A stretch of DNA of 64,000 bases from Gordonia malaquae NBRC 108250 (GCF_000344135.1 NZ_BAOP01000002.1:186001-250000), one strand, 5' to 3'. Positions 38,295-46,972 are shown, counted from the stretch's first letter. Notes: generated by a model from the sequence alone, not told the origin. Made by a program: numbers and translations.

Positions 38295-39487
38295 TCGCCG
38301 AGCAGTGCAGCGATGGGTGTGGGCGTCAGCAGATGCGGGCGGGTCTTCATGAGCTTTCCGACCCGTCCGGCTCCGACGACTCCCGTGAGGATTCCGTCGC
38401 GGCTGTAGTACGCGAGGAAGCGACGCCCGTCGTCGTCGACCACGTGGACGTCGTCGTCGTTCTGCGGCGCTCCGAGCATCTGGATCTTGAGCCCGTACTG
38501 GTCACTCCAGAAGTACGGCACGGCCTGATGAGTGATCGGATGGCCGAGGAGTGCGGATGCGACGATCGCCGCCTGATCGACGACGTGATTCCAATGTTCG
38601 ACGCGCTTGTGGTCACCATGCGCATCGGTCCAGTTCGCGGCGTCGCCGAGCGCGTAGACGTCGTCGGCTGCGCGACCGACACCGTCGCAGGCGATGCCGC
38701 CGCCCGCTTCGCGTGGCGCGAGCTCGAGACCGGATCCGTCGAGGTAGTCGAGGTCGGGGTAACCGCCGATGCCGACGACCACCAGGTCGGCGTCGACCGT
38801 CGATCCATCGGACAGCTCCACTCCGGACACCGCGCCATCGGCGACGACCAGATTGTCGACACCCGTTCCGACCCGAAGGTCGACGTCGGCTTCCCGATGC
38901 AGTCTGGTGATCATCTCGCCGATCGTCGCGCCAACGGCGACGGCGAGCGGTGTCGGCGCGGGCTCGATGAGTGTCACCGGGAGCTCCAGCTTCCGCAGGC
39001 TCGCAGCGACCTCGCAGCCGATGAAGCCTGCGCCGATCACCGCGGCGCGGGTGGCCGATGCCGCGTCGGCGCGCAGCGCGAGAGCGTCCTCAATCGTCCG
39101 GATCACGTGGATTCCGCGGACATCGGCGTCGGTGCCGGGGAATCGGCGAGCGACCAGGCCGGTCGCCAGCACGAGCGTTCCGTACGAGACGGCACTCGTC
39201 TCGCCGTCGTGAACGACCGTCACGGTGTGAGCTTCGGGATCAACCGCGACGACGCGGGTTCCGGTGCGCAGGTCGATGTTCTTGTCGGCGTAGAACTCGC
39301 TGGGCTTGAGGTCCACGCGTTCGTCGTCGCCGGTGACGACGGTCTTCGACAGCGGTGGGCGGTCGTACGGCGGGTGCGACTCCTGGCCCAGGAGCACCAC
39401 GTCGCCGTCGTAGCCGCCGTTGCGGAGATTCTCGGCGAGCCGGATTCCGCCGAGGCCTGCGCCGACGATCACGATCGGTTCGTTCAT
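38291..39487 (-). CDS. FAD-dependent ferredoxin/rubredoxin reductase
   Basis: 398 residues with two Rossmann motifs (IVGAGLGGIRLAENLR for FAD and AVIGAGFIGCEVAASLR for NAD) and the FAD-binding DVYALGDAANW. The YDRPPLSK segment and the C-terminal domain identify the ferredoxin-reductase group that serves P450s and oxygenases. It resembles the reductase found near mft genes in M. tuberculosis. A KstR-type site lies 46 bases upstream. Electron partners may include the nearby CYP136-type P450 (inference). Confidence 0.9.
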   Translation of the reverse strand: MNEPIVIVGAGLGGIRLAENLRNGGYDGDVVLLGQESHPPYDRPPLSKTVVTGDDERVDLKPSEFYADKNIDLRTGTRVVAVDPEAHTVTVVHDGETSAVSYGTLVLATGLVARRFPGTDADVRGIHVIRTIEDALALRADAASATRAAVIGAGFIGCEVAASLRKLELPVTLIEPAPTPLAVAVGATIGEMITRLHREADVDLRVGTGVDNLVVADGAVSGVELSDGSTVDADLVVVGIGGYPDLDYLDGSGLELAPREAGGGIACDGVGRAADDVYALGDAANWTDAHGDHKRVEHWNHVVDQAAIVASALLGHPITHQAVPYFWSDQYGLKIQMLGAPQNDDDVHVVDDDGRRFLAYYSRDGILTGVVGAGRVGKLMKTRPHLLTPTPIAALLGE

Positions 39488-39524
39488 GGATTCACCTTCA
39501 CACTTGTTGCGCCGCCCGGGACGA

Positions 39525-40043
39525 TCATTGGGGTGTAACAGGTTCTAGTTTAGCCAGAAGCCACTGGTCACCCACACGCCTCATCCACGCCCATCGCGAT
39601 ACGCCCGCCTTCGACGGGATGTCCGCGCGCTTTCCGACGACGATCGTCTGATCGGCGAACACGAGCACCCGGGCCGAGCGGTCGCCCTGTGAGACCGTCG
39701 CCGCGTCGGTCACGTCCACGGTCATCGTCACCGCGGACTCGACAGCCGACGGGAACACGACATCGGGACCTCGCAGCACATAGTCGGCGGCCAGGACGCC
39801 GGTGAGCCTTGCTTCGACGTCGTCCCGCCGCTGCTGGGTGTCTGTCGGAGCGAAAGTCATCAGCTCCGTCACCGCCGACGCAGCCGCCGAGGACACATTT
39901 CGATCAGGTTCGTCAGGCACCCGGTTCGCCCTGACTCCCAGGACTCCGACAACGATCGCCGCCACCAGGCCTGCGGTCACGACGGCGAGCCATGCGGAGA
40001 CGCGACGCCGGTCCGACGTCGTGAGTTCAGTCCATCGAGTCAC
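39525..40043 (-). CDS. Mce-associated membrane protein (short form)
   Basis: 172 residues: short basic N-terminus, one transmembrane helix (about 16-38), then an outer domain of about 130 residues. That domain has the Mce-associated pattern AASAVTELMTFAPTDTQQRRDDVEARLTGVLAADY...RVLVFADQTIV...RMRRVGDQWLLAKLEPVT. These proteins stabilise Mce lipid-import complexes. It is the last of four such genes in a row; there is no mceA-F nearby. Confidence 0.85.
   Translation of the reverse strand: MTRWTELTTSDRRRVSAWLAVVTAGLVAAIVVGVLGVRANRVPDEPDRNVSSAAASAVTELMTFAPTDTQQRRDDVEARLTGVLAADYVLRGPDVVFPSAVESAVTMTVDVTDAATVSQGDRSARVLVFADQTIVVGKRADIPSKAGVSRWAWMRRVGDQWLLAKLEPVTPQ
39534..39547 (-). promoter_or_regulatory. 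KstR-type operator before ferredoxin reductase
   Basis: TGTAACAGGTTCTA matches TNNAACNNGTTNNA at every fixed position. It lies 46 bases before the ATG of the reductase and inside the last codons of the Mce-associated gene ending at 39525, so operator and coding sequence overlap. Confidence 0.65.
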
Positions 40044-40642
40044 AGTCGCTCCGTGTCTGCGACACGCCAGTCGCCGTCGATTCTGACCATGGACACTCGA
40101 AGGGTGACCCGCTGCTGTCCATGCTGACCGCCGACGAGCGTCGGGTCGCTGGCCTGCGCGACGAGGAGCACGTCGACGTCGTCGCCGTCGCGTCCGGCGA
40201 CGCCTGCCGACACGATTCGTCCCTCCGGTCGGACGGTGAGAGTGCGAACGTACTCTGCGATCGCGCCGTGGTTCTGGTCGAAGCGGGTCCGCTGCGCGCC
40301 CGCGCTGTCCCCCGTGACCGCGGTGAGGTAGCCAGTCGCATCCGCCGGATCCGGAGTCAGCATCGTGACGACGGCCTTCGATGCCGCGTCGACGGCGTCG
40401 TCCGTGGACACCGCGGTGTCACGGAGCGACGAGGCCGACAGCGTCGCCCACAATCCGACGCTCGCGGCGACAAGCGTCACGATCAGCGCTGCGACCATCA
40501 CGATCCGCAGCGCTGCGCGTTGCCGTCGCGCCCGTTCTCGCAGTGCGGGCGCCGCCGCGATGCGCGCACGACGGTCTTCGCGTACCGCGACGTCGAGGGC
40601 TTCACGTGCAGCGCGGACGCGTTGTGGTTCGAGCGCGCTCAT
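40040..40642 (-). CDS. Mce-associated membrane protein (long form)
   Basis: 200 residues. A charged cytoplasmic helix of about 45 residues (REALDVAVREDRRARIAAAPALRERARRQRAAL) precedes one transmembrane helix and the outer Mce-associated domain (VVTMLTPDPADATGYLTAVTGDSAGAQRTRFDQNHG...VSMVRIDGDWRVADTERL). It overlaps both neighbours by four bases. The long cytoplasmic part pairs it with the first gene of the set. Confidence 0.83.
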   Translation of the reverse strand: MSALEPQRVRAAREALDVAVREDRRARIAAAPALRERARRQRAALRIVMVAALIVTLVAASVGLWATLSASSLRDTAVSTDDAVDAASKAVVTMLTPDPADATGYLTAVTGDSAGAQRTRFDQNHGAIAEYVRTLTVRPEGRIVSAGVAGRDGDDVDVLLVAQASDPTLVGGQHGQQRVTLRVSMVRIDGDWRVADTERL

Positions 40643-41142
40643 ACGATGTCATCCAATCCGGACAGTCGCCACTGGTCGTCGACGCGAACGAAGTCGGCGT
40701 GCACCGACTTCAGGGCCGACGTCGCAGCGCCCGACGTCGGTGTCACAGTCACTCGAACCGTCAGCAGCGCAGTCCCCGTGTCCCCGTCGACATCGACGAC
40801 GGCGGTGGTCTCGGGCACCCACTCGACGCGCTCGACTCCGCGCGGCGGACCGTCGGCGAGCGCCGGTCGCAGCGTTGTCGCGAGCGGTTCGGCAAGCGCT
40901 GCGGAAGCGGCCTCCCGATCGTCGCGCCACGTCGCGCGGTGAACTGTGAACACGGCCGCGACCGCGGTCGGCGCCTGCGCGGCGAGGTCGGCGCGCGATT
41001 CGCCGGTCGAGACCTCCGCCGACCGCGACCCGAGCGCGACGATGCACCAGGCGAACACGGCGACGAGCACCACAACAGATGCGAGGATCGCGATCCAGGT
41101 GCGCCGAGTGATCGGCGCTTCCAGCCGTTCGACGAGGCTCAC
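40639..41142 (-). CDS. Mce-associated membrane protein (short form)
   Basis: 167 residues: a very short N-terminus, one transmembrane helix (about 15-37) and an outer domain with TAVAAVFTVHRATWRDDREAASAALAEPLATTLRPAL...VRVTVTPTSG...HADFVRVDDQWRLSGLDDIV. The final R.D..W.... motif is shared with the other three. It is the second gene in the set and overlaps each neighbour by four bases. Confidence 0.82.
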   Translation of the reverse strand: MSLVERLEAPITRRTWIAILASVVVLVAVFAWCIVALGSRSAEVSTGESRADLAAQAPTAVAAVFTVHRATWRDDREAASAALAEPLATTLRPALADGPPRGVERVEWVPETTAVVDVDGDTGTALLTVRVTVTPTSGAATSALKSVHADFVRVDDQWRLSGLDDIV

Positions 41143-41729
41143 GACAGCATCTCGATTCCGGCGATCTTCAACTCGCCGTCCTCCGGAGTCATCTGCACGC
41201 GCATCCGAAACGCGGACGCCGCGTCGTCGGTCCCGTCCGCAGTGGTGATACGAACGCTGGCCGCGACCAACATCAACGCGGACTCACCGTCGCGTCGAGC
41301 GAGCGCGACGCCGTCGACCGCTCCAGATCCTCGAGTTCGCGCGGACTCGATGTACTGGCTGTACGCGTCGGCCGACTGGGCGAACGAATCGTGGAACTCA
41401 CCGGTCGCGCCCGACAGGATTCGCCTGGCTCGCGTGGGATCGGAACTGTCCGCCTCCAGCAGCAGGGACACCCGCTGGGTGGTCGCGGCGACGAACTCAT
41501 CGTCCGAATAGCGCACCGATGCGGTCGCGAAACGCCACGACGCGACGCCGACCAGTGCCGCCACGACAACGGTGATCACCACGATTGCGGCCATCTGGCG
41601 CCGTCCGAGCCCAATGCGACGACCGGCCGCGGCCTCCACGTCGATCAGGTCGTCACGGGCCTCGCGGACCGCGCGCCGTGTGGCGCGGAGTCGGGTGAGC
41701 GGTCGGGCGTCGTCTGGCACGCTAGCCAC
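41139..41729 (-). CDS. Mce-associated membrane protein (long form)
   Basis: 196 residues. A charged cytoplasmic segment (RATRRAVREARDDLIDVEAAAGRRIGLG) leads to one transmembrane helix (about 47-68) and an outer domain with TQRVSLLLEADSSDPTRARRILSGATGEFHDSFAQSADAY...SAFRMRVQMTPEDGELKIAGIEML. It is the first of the four-gene set and starts 37 bases after the upstream SDR stop, so it may belong to the P450 operon. Confidence 0.83.
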   Translation of the reverse strand: MASVPDDARPLTRLRATRRAVREARDDLIDVEAAAGRRIGLGRRQMAAIVVITVVVAALVGVASWRFATASVRYSDDEFVAATTQRVSLLLEADSSDPTRARRILSGATGEFHDSFAQSADAYSQYIESARTRGSGAVDGVALARRDGESALMLVAASVRITTADGTDDAASAFRMRVQMTPEDGELKIAGIEMLS

Positions 41730-41766
41730 CCTATGACACCGTCCCGCATCCCCCGCACGTCACGGA

Positions 41767-42657
41767 TCACTCGGCGTCGGACGAGCCTTGTCCGATACGC
41801 GCGCTGTATTCGGCTCGGGCGGATTGATCGGCATGCAGGAACATGGTGTCGGTTTTCGTCAGACGGCTCATCCGCCGCTTGAACCCGATCGGCATGGCCG
41901 GGTTCGCGTCCACCCAGCCGAGCGAGCGAGGCGCCGTCACGCGCACGCGCGGTGAAGCTATCGACGCGAGGACCTCTCGCGCGACGACGTCGGTGTCGAC
42001 CGACCGGACCATCGCGTTCGTCTGCAGCCCGTCGATGAGGCCGGTGTTGGTGAACGACGGGAGTACCGTCGACACTCGGACGCCTCGACCCATCAGTTCG
42101 GCGTCCGCGGTCTCGGAGAACTCGATGACTCCCGACTTCGCGCCGTTGTAGACCGACAGTCCCGGTGCGGCGAGGCGGCCGGCGACGGACGCGATGTTCA
42201 GGACCTGACCTCGCCCGCGTGCCACCATCCGGCGGCCGGCGGCGCGTGTGCCGAGGATGACACCGATCAGGTCGATCTCGACGGTGCGCCGGATCAACGC
42301 CTCGTCGTATTCGAGGAACGAACCGACGGGCATGATGCCCGCGTTGTTGATGAGCACGTCCACCGGCCCGAGGCGTTCCTCGACGGTGTCGAGGAACGCT
42401 TCGAACGATGCACTGTCGGTGACGTCGAGGGGGATGCCGTCCACTCCGAGATCGGCCGCGGCCTTGCCCACGGCGTCGACGTCGATGTCTCCGAGAGCCA
42501 CGCGTCCACCGGCGGCGAGGACCTGACCTGCGATCTCGAAGCCGATGCCACGAGCGCCGCCGGTGATCGCGACGACCTTTCCGGCGACTCCGGCGCGCAC
42601 CTGCGCGAGACGGTCGTCGGCGCGGGCACGACGAGAGAAGCGATTGAGAAGCGACAT
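41767..42657 (-). CDS. SDR-family oxidoreductase (Rv3057c-like)
   Basis: 296 residues. It has classical SDR motifs: TGGARGIGFEIA for NAD(P), NNAG in LINNAGIMPVG, and catalytic S...YNGAK (Y-x-x-x-K). The C-terminal extension (GFKRRMSRLTKTDTMFLHADQSARAEYSARI) is longer than in minimal SDRs. It follows a TetR gene and a CYP136-type P450, the same trio found at Rv3057c-Rv3059 of M. tuberculosis. An AGGAG box precedes the ATG. The substrate is unknown. Confidence 0.9.
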   Translation of the reverse strand: MSLLNRFSRRARADDRLAQVRAGVAGKVVAITGGARGIGFEIAGQVLAAGGRVALGDIDVDAVGKAAADLGVDGIPLDVTDSASFEAFLDTVEERLGPVDVLINNAGIMPVGSFLEYDEALIRRTVEIDLIGVILGTRAAGRRMVARGRGQVLNIASVAGRLAAPGLSVYNGAKSGVIEFSETADAELMGRGVRVSTVLPSFTNTGLIDGLQTNAMVRSVDTDVVAREVLASIASPRVRVTAPRSLGWVDANPAMPIGFKRRMSRLTKTDTMFLHADQSARAEYSARIGQGSSDAE

Positions 42658-42680
42658 GAGGAAACAGCTCCTGGAGGCGA

Positions 42681-43274
42681 TCAGTAGATCATCGGGGCGA
42701 GGAATTTCGCGGCGAGATTCCGCGCGTATTCGGGTGTTCGGCGTTCGGGCTCGTCGACTGGGACCTCGAGGAACGACGTCACCAGCCGCACGTGCAGTTC
42801 GACGGCTTGGCGGAGGTCGTCGTCGGGCATGGTCGCCCCCGCTCGACGCAGTGTGGTCGCGACCCGGTCGGTGATCATCGCGATGAACAGCGAGCTGACA
42901 GTGGCGGTGATGCTGCGGATCTCGACGTCCTCGAAAACCACGCGGCGCAACAACGGATCGTTCTCGACCATGTCCGCGCCTGTCGCGAACGCCTCGATGA
43001 CGGCGTCGGACGGTCCGAGACCCGCGACACCTCGCTCGATCCGCGCCATGCCGTTCTCGAATGTGCGGTTGGCGACGGCCAGCAGCAGGTTGTCCTTGTT
43101 GGGGAAGCGACGGTACAGCGTCGACCGGCTGACTCCGGCGACCCTCGCTACCTCGTCCATGTTGGCCCGGCGGACACCGACCGCCGTGAACTCGGCCGCG
43201 GCTGCTTCGAGGATCGCCTCCTCTTGGACGGACGGCGATGCGGTGACTCGGGGTTTACGCGTGGACTGGGCCAT
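42681..43274 (-). CDS. TetR-family transcriptional regulator
   Basis: 197 residues from the ATG at 43274, which shares one base with the P450 stop. The DNA-binding part is ILEAAAAEFTAVGVRRANMDEVARVAGVSRSTLYRRFPNKDNLLLAV. It lies between the P450 and SDR genes and probably controls the P450 promoter, where an imperfect palindrome is seen. It resembles the regulator Rv3058c by context. Confidence 0.92.
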   Translation of the reverse strand: MAQSTRKPRVTASPSVQEEAILEAAAAEFTAVGVRRANMDEVARVAGVSRSTLYRRFPNKDNLLLAVANRTFENGMARIERGVAGLGPSDAVIEAFATGADMVENDPLLRRVVFEDVEIRSITATVSSLFIAMITDRVATTLRRAGATMPDDDLRQAVELHVRLVTSFLEVPVDEPERRTPEYARNLAAKFLAPMIY

Positions 43275-44614
43275 CAACGACGCCGCATCGTGACGGGCAG
43301 CTTGTCCTTCGGAACCGGGAGGGCGCTGTAGTCCATCGGCATGACGTAGTCGGCCGGAACGGACCACTCGTAGCCGCGGAGCAGGTGATGCATGATCGTC
43401 TTGATCTCCATCTGCCCGAAGTACAGGCCGATGCACTTGTGGACGCCTCCGCCGAAGGGCATCCACGCCATGCGATGCGCCTTGTCCTCGGCGCGATCGG
43501 CGGAGAACCGTTCGGGGTCGAACATGTCCGGGTGCGAGAAGATGTCGCGGCGACGGTGGTTGGCCATCTGTGGAACCACGACCATCGTCCCCTTCGGGAT
43601 GAAGAAGCCTTGCACCTGCGTGTCTTTGATCGCCATTCGCGGCTGTGCCGGGACGGGCGGACACATCCGCAGCGACTCCTTCATGATCAGGTCGATCGCC
43701 TCCATCGACGCGAGGTCGTCGTAGGTGAGGTGTTCGCCGAGCGCGAGGGACTCCTCCCGCGCGCGCTGTTGCCATTCCGGGTGCTTCGCCATGTGGTACG
43801 CCATCTGCGACATCGTGATGGTCGAGGTGTCGTGAGCGGCCATCAGGACGAAGATCATGTGATTGACGACGTCCTCGTCGGTGAACCGGTCCCCGTCGTC
43901 GCTCTCCGCGTGGCAGAGCACCGAGAACAGATCGGGCGTCTGCTCGGCCCGCTTGGCCGGAATGTGCTCGTAGAAGAAGTCTTCGAGGATCTTGCGGGAC
44001 CGGACGCCCTTCCACCACCGTCCGCCGGGCACCGGTTTGCGGACGAATGCGACTCCGGCCCGGACGGTCTCGATGAACGCCTTGTTGAGGCGGTCCGCCT
44101 CCGGCTTGGGGAGTTCGAGTCCGAGGAACACTTCCAGCGCGACGTCGAGGGTCAACTGTTTGAACTCGCTGAGCATCAACACCTTGCCCGTCGGGAAGCG
44201 GGTCATCCGCTCGGCGATCATCGGCTGCATCTCGTCCATGTAGCCCTTGAGCACCTTCGGTGTGAAGGCCTGCTGCAGGATGTGGCGATGGTGCCGGTGC
44301 TCGTCGAAGTCGAGGAGCATGACGCCCCGATTGAAGAACGGGCCGATGAAGTAGCTCCACGCGGGCGCGTTGGCGAACGCACGGTCTTTGTTCATCAGGA
44401 TCTCGTTCGCCGCTTCCGGTCCGCTGCACGTGACCATGCGGATGCCGAGCGCGTTCATGCCCGACACCTCACCGAATCGGAGTCGCTTCTCATCGGCGAA
44501 CGAGAACGGGTCGCGGCGCATCCGCAGGATCTCGAGCACTCCGTTGCGGTTGGTGACGGGCACGGGACGCAAGCCGCTGTCGACGTCGGGCTGCGCGAGA
44601 ATCGGTGTCGCCAT
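43274..44614 (-). CDS. Cytochrome P450, CYP136-like
   Basis: 446 residues, soluble class. The heme ligand loop FGGGVHKCIG, the I-helix AAHDTSTIT and the ExxR motif KESLRMCPP are intact. The sequence and its TetR-SDR neighbours resemble CYP136 of mycobacteria (Rv3059), whose substrate is not established. It needs ferredoxin and reductase partners; a ferredoxin reductase lies 4 kb away, but no ferredoxin gene is adjacent. A GAGGAG ribosome site precedes the ATG. Confidence 0.9.
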   Translation of the reverse strand: MATPILAQPDVDSGLRPVPVTNRNGVLEILRMRRDPFSFADEKRLRFGEVSGMNALGIRMVTCSGPEAANEILMNKDRAFANAPAWSYFIGPFFNRGVMLLDFDEHRHHRHILQQAFTPKVLKGYMDEMQPMIAERMTRFPTGKVLMLSEFKQLTLDVALEVFLGLELPKPEADRLNKAFIETVRAGVAFVRKPVPGGRWWKGVRSRKILEDFFYEHIPAKRAEQTPDLFSVLCHAESDDGDRFTDEDVVNHMIFVLMAAHDTSTITMSQMAYHMAKHPEWQQRAREESLALGEHLTYDDLASMEAIDLIMKESLRMCPPVPAQPRMAIKDTQVQGFFIPKGTMVVVPQMANHRRRDIFSHPDMFDPERFSADRAEDKAHRMAWMPFGGGVHKCIGLYFGQMEIKTIMHHLLRGYEWSVPADYVMPMDYSALPVPKDKLPVTMRRR

Positions 44615-44666
44615 TGAGATCTCCTCCTACGGGCGCGTCGTCACCTGTGACTCCGCTCTCACCCAT

Positions 44667-44693
44667 TGGAACAGATTCTTGAGATTGTTTCTA
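44667..44693 (-). promoter_or_regulatory. Candidate TetR operator upstream of CYP136-like gene
   Basis: An imperfect palindrome, GGAACAGATTCT then TGAGA then TTGTTTC, lies about 55-75 bases before the P450 start. Its left half also resembles a degraded KstR half-site (GGAACAGATTC). The local TetR protein is the likeliest binder; KstR is less likely. Confidence 0.4.
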
Positions 44694-44737
44694 GTGTTCG
44701 TCTCATCGGCGCCCACCGAGCGCAGTCCCCCGCCCGT

Positions 44738-44783
44738 CGAGCGCAGTCGAGACGCCACGCCGTACACCCCTCGACTGCGCTCG
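44738..44783 (-). terminator. Terminator hairpin of menC
   Basis: Perfect 14-base arms CGAGCGCAGTCGAG (44738-44751) and complement (44770-44783). A third direct copy of the core (CGAGCGCAGT) lies at 44717-44726. It is 20 bases after the menC stop and separates it from the P450 operon. Confidence 0.65.
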
Positions 44784-44802
44784 GGGAACAAAAACAGCGC
44801 TC

Positions 44803-45744
44803 CTAACGCATCAGTTCCGCGTGGCACCGACGAAGACGGTCGTGCCACCAGGCCGTGCGGTCGGGCGAAGCGAGCGGCACGTCGTCCGACGGCGCGACGC
44901 TCCGCAGTTCGACGGCGCCCTCGTGGACGCGGAACGGAACTGCGACGTCGCGTGTGAACATCGCGCCGGTGCCGAGTCCGCATGCTCGGTGCAGGTTCGG
45001 CAACGCGGCGGCTGCGGCGACACCGGCGGACATCCCGACAGCCGTGTCGAGCGCGCTCGACACCACGACGTCCATCGGCAGCCGACCGGCCAGCTTGATC
45101 AGTGAACGCATCCCACCGAGGGGCGCGACTTTGAGGACCGCGATGTCCGCCGCGCCCGCCTTCGCGACGCGCATCGGATCGGTCGACCGGCGGATCGACT
45201 CGTCAGCGGCGATCAACGCCTTGACCGACTTCCGCACCTGGGCGAGCTCCTCGACCGTCCGGCACGGCTGCTCGACGTATTCGACGTCGCCGATGGCGGC
45301 AATGGCCTCGATAGCCTCGTCGACGGTCCATGCCCCGTTCGCGTCGACGCGCACCGTGGAGACGAGTTCGCGTGCGGCCGCGACTCGGTCGACGTCGTCG
45401 GCGAGAGTCTGACCGGGCTCGGCGACCTTCACCTTCACCGTGGTCGCCCCGGGATAGCGTGCGATGATCGCGGCCACCTCATCGGCAGGCACCGCGGGCA
45501 CCGTCGCGTTGACCGCCACGGTGTCGCGCAGCGGATCGGGCGCCCCGAGGAATGCCGCCTCGATTCCGGCCGCGAGCCACATCCTGGCCTCGGCGTCGTT
45601 GTACTCGGGGAACGGCGCGAACTCACCCCACCCCGCAGGGCCCTTGAACAGCAGCGCCTCGCGGACGGTGATGCCGCGGAACTTCGTCCGCATCGGCAGT
45701 GCGACCACACGTGCCGTGTCGATCAGGTCGTCGGCCGTCGGCAT
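44803..45744 (-). CDS. menC: o-Succinylbenzoate synthase MenC
   Basis: 313 residues from the ATG at 45744 (MPTADDLIDTARVVALPM), which matches the start position of other actinobacterial MenC; an ATG at 45858 would add 38 residues of unlike composition. Enolase-superfamily residues are visible: KVKV (catalytic Lys), VDANGAW, EQP, ADES and LKVAPLGG. It makes o-succinylbenzoate in menaquinone synthesis. It stands alone here, away from other men genes, and is divergent from the DUF2236 gene. Confidence 0.93.
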   Translation of the reverse strand: MPTADDLIDTARVVALPMRTKFRGITVREALLFKGPAGWGEFAPFPEYNDAEARMWLAAGIEAAFLGAPDPLRDTVAVNATVPAVPADEVAAIIARYPGATTVKVKVAEPGQTLADDVDRVAAARELVSTVRVDANGAWTVDEAIEAIAAIGDVEYVEQPCRTVEELAQVRKSVKALIAADESIRRSTDPMRVAKAGAADIAVLKVAPLGGMRSLIKLAGRLPMDVVVSSALDTAVGMSAGVAAAAALPNLHRACGLGTGAMFTRDVAVPFRVHEGAVELRSVAPSDDVPLASPDRTAWWHDRLRRCHAELMR

Positions 45745-45959
45745 CGACGGCGGAGGCGTGTCTTTCGGCTTCAACCGGAACGTCGGTGTCGGGTTGCGCT
45801 TGTCGGACGAGCCGAACAACGACTCCTTGTTCTTCCCTGAGGGCTGCGAGAACACCATGCGCCCAGGGTATCGGTCAATTCGCGGCGGCCGTGGGTACAC
45901 ATCCACCTCGCTTGAAACGAACTCTGGATTTTGTTCCAAACTGGGGATAGTGTCACGAC

Positions 45960-46877
45960 ATGACCTCAACCGACTTCGACGCGCACGTCCGTGAAGCGGA
46001 GCCCGCGCCGGTCGACGACGTCGACATCGACACCCTCGATCTCCGACTCGGCGCGGACTCGCTGGTGTGGAAGTTCTACGGCGACGTTCGCGGCGTCCTC
46101 GGTTTCCAGCGACTCGCCGGCACCGAGAACTGCATCGAGCAGCTCGCCCAGGGCGTTGAGGACCACTCGGTGATCTTCAACGACTTCATCGGTCGCGCCC
46201 AGCGCAGCGGGCCGCCGATCATGCGGACCATCTACTCCGACGACCCGCACAAGTGGGGCCGGATGGTTCGCGACTTCCATCGAGACATCAAGGGGACGAT
46301 CAGCGACGGCTCGCGCTATCACGCACTGAACCCGGAGTTGTTCTACTGGGCGCACGCGACGTTCCTCGACCAGGCGCTGTTCATCACGGACACCTTCATC
46401 CGACGTCTCTCGTACGACGAGAAGGTGCAGATCTTCGAGGAGAGCAAGGTCTGGTACCAGCTGTACGGCGTGTCCGCGCGAAGCCAACCGCAGACATACG
46501 ACGAGTTCGTCGAGTACTGGAACTCGATGCTCGACAAGTTCGTGCCGACTCGGACGATCGTCTACGCGACGGGATACATCCGGAAAGGCGTGCCCGGGCC
46601 GAAATGGATCCCGGCACCTGTGTGGCGGATCGCGAGCGCCCCGCTCAACGGGTTCATTCGGACAGTCGTCGTCGGAACACTTCCCCAGCAGATGCGGGAC
46701 GTCTGCGAACTGGAGTGGAATGAGCGCAGGCAGCGCAACTTCGATCGCTTCGCAGGATTCATGCGGTCGATCAACCCCGTGATCAACCGGTTGCCGCGGA
46801 AGTGGCTGTACCTGTCGTGGGCCAACGAGGGCTGGGATCGAGTCGGCGTCGACCCACGCAAGCTTCACAACGGCTAG
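45960..46877 (+). CDS. DUF2236 (MpaB/latex-clearing-protein-like) oxygenase family protein
   Basis: 305 residues of the oxygenase-MpaB (DUF2236) family. Segments YGDVRGVLGFQRLAGTENCIEQLAQGVEDHS, MVRDFHRDIKGTISDGSRYHALNPELFYWAHATFLDQALFITDTF and WYQLYGVS carry the conserved H and R positions that in Lcp bind heme. Some members are heme oxygenases, but the function of this subgroup is unknown. It stands alone, divergent from menC. Confidence 0.85.
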   Translation: MTSTDFDAHVREAEPAPVDDVDIDTLDLRLGADSLVWKFYGDVRGVLGFQRLAGTENCIEQLAQGVEDHSVIFNDFIGRAQRSGPPIMRTIYSDDPHKWGRMVRDFHRDIKGTISDGSRYHALNPELFYWAHATFLDQALFITDTFIRRLSYDEKVQIFEESKVWYQLYGVSARSQPQTYDEFVEYWNSMLDKFVPTRTIVYATGYIRKGVPGPKWIPAPVWRIASAPLNGFIRTVVVGTLPQQMRDVCELEWNERRQRNFDRFAGFMRSINPVINRLPRKWLYLSWANEGWDRVGVDPRKLHNG

Positions 46878-46972
46878 TCAGTCCAAAGATCGGTCCGCTC
46901 ACCGAGCACCGACGACAATGTGTCGTCGAACATCGATGAACGGACCGATCTCAGGATCATTCGAGCGAAGCG

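Noticed and set aside
44667..44680. Fourth KstR site before the P450
   Set aside because: TGGAACAGATTCTT breaks the GTT half and the final A of the consensus, so it was recorded only as part of a candidate local TetR operator.
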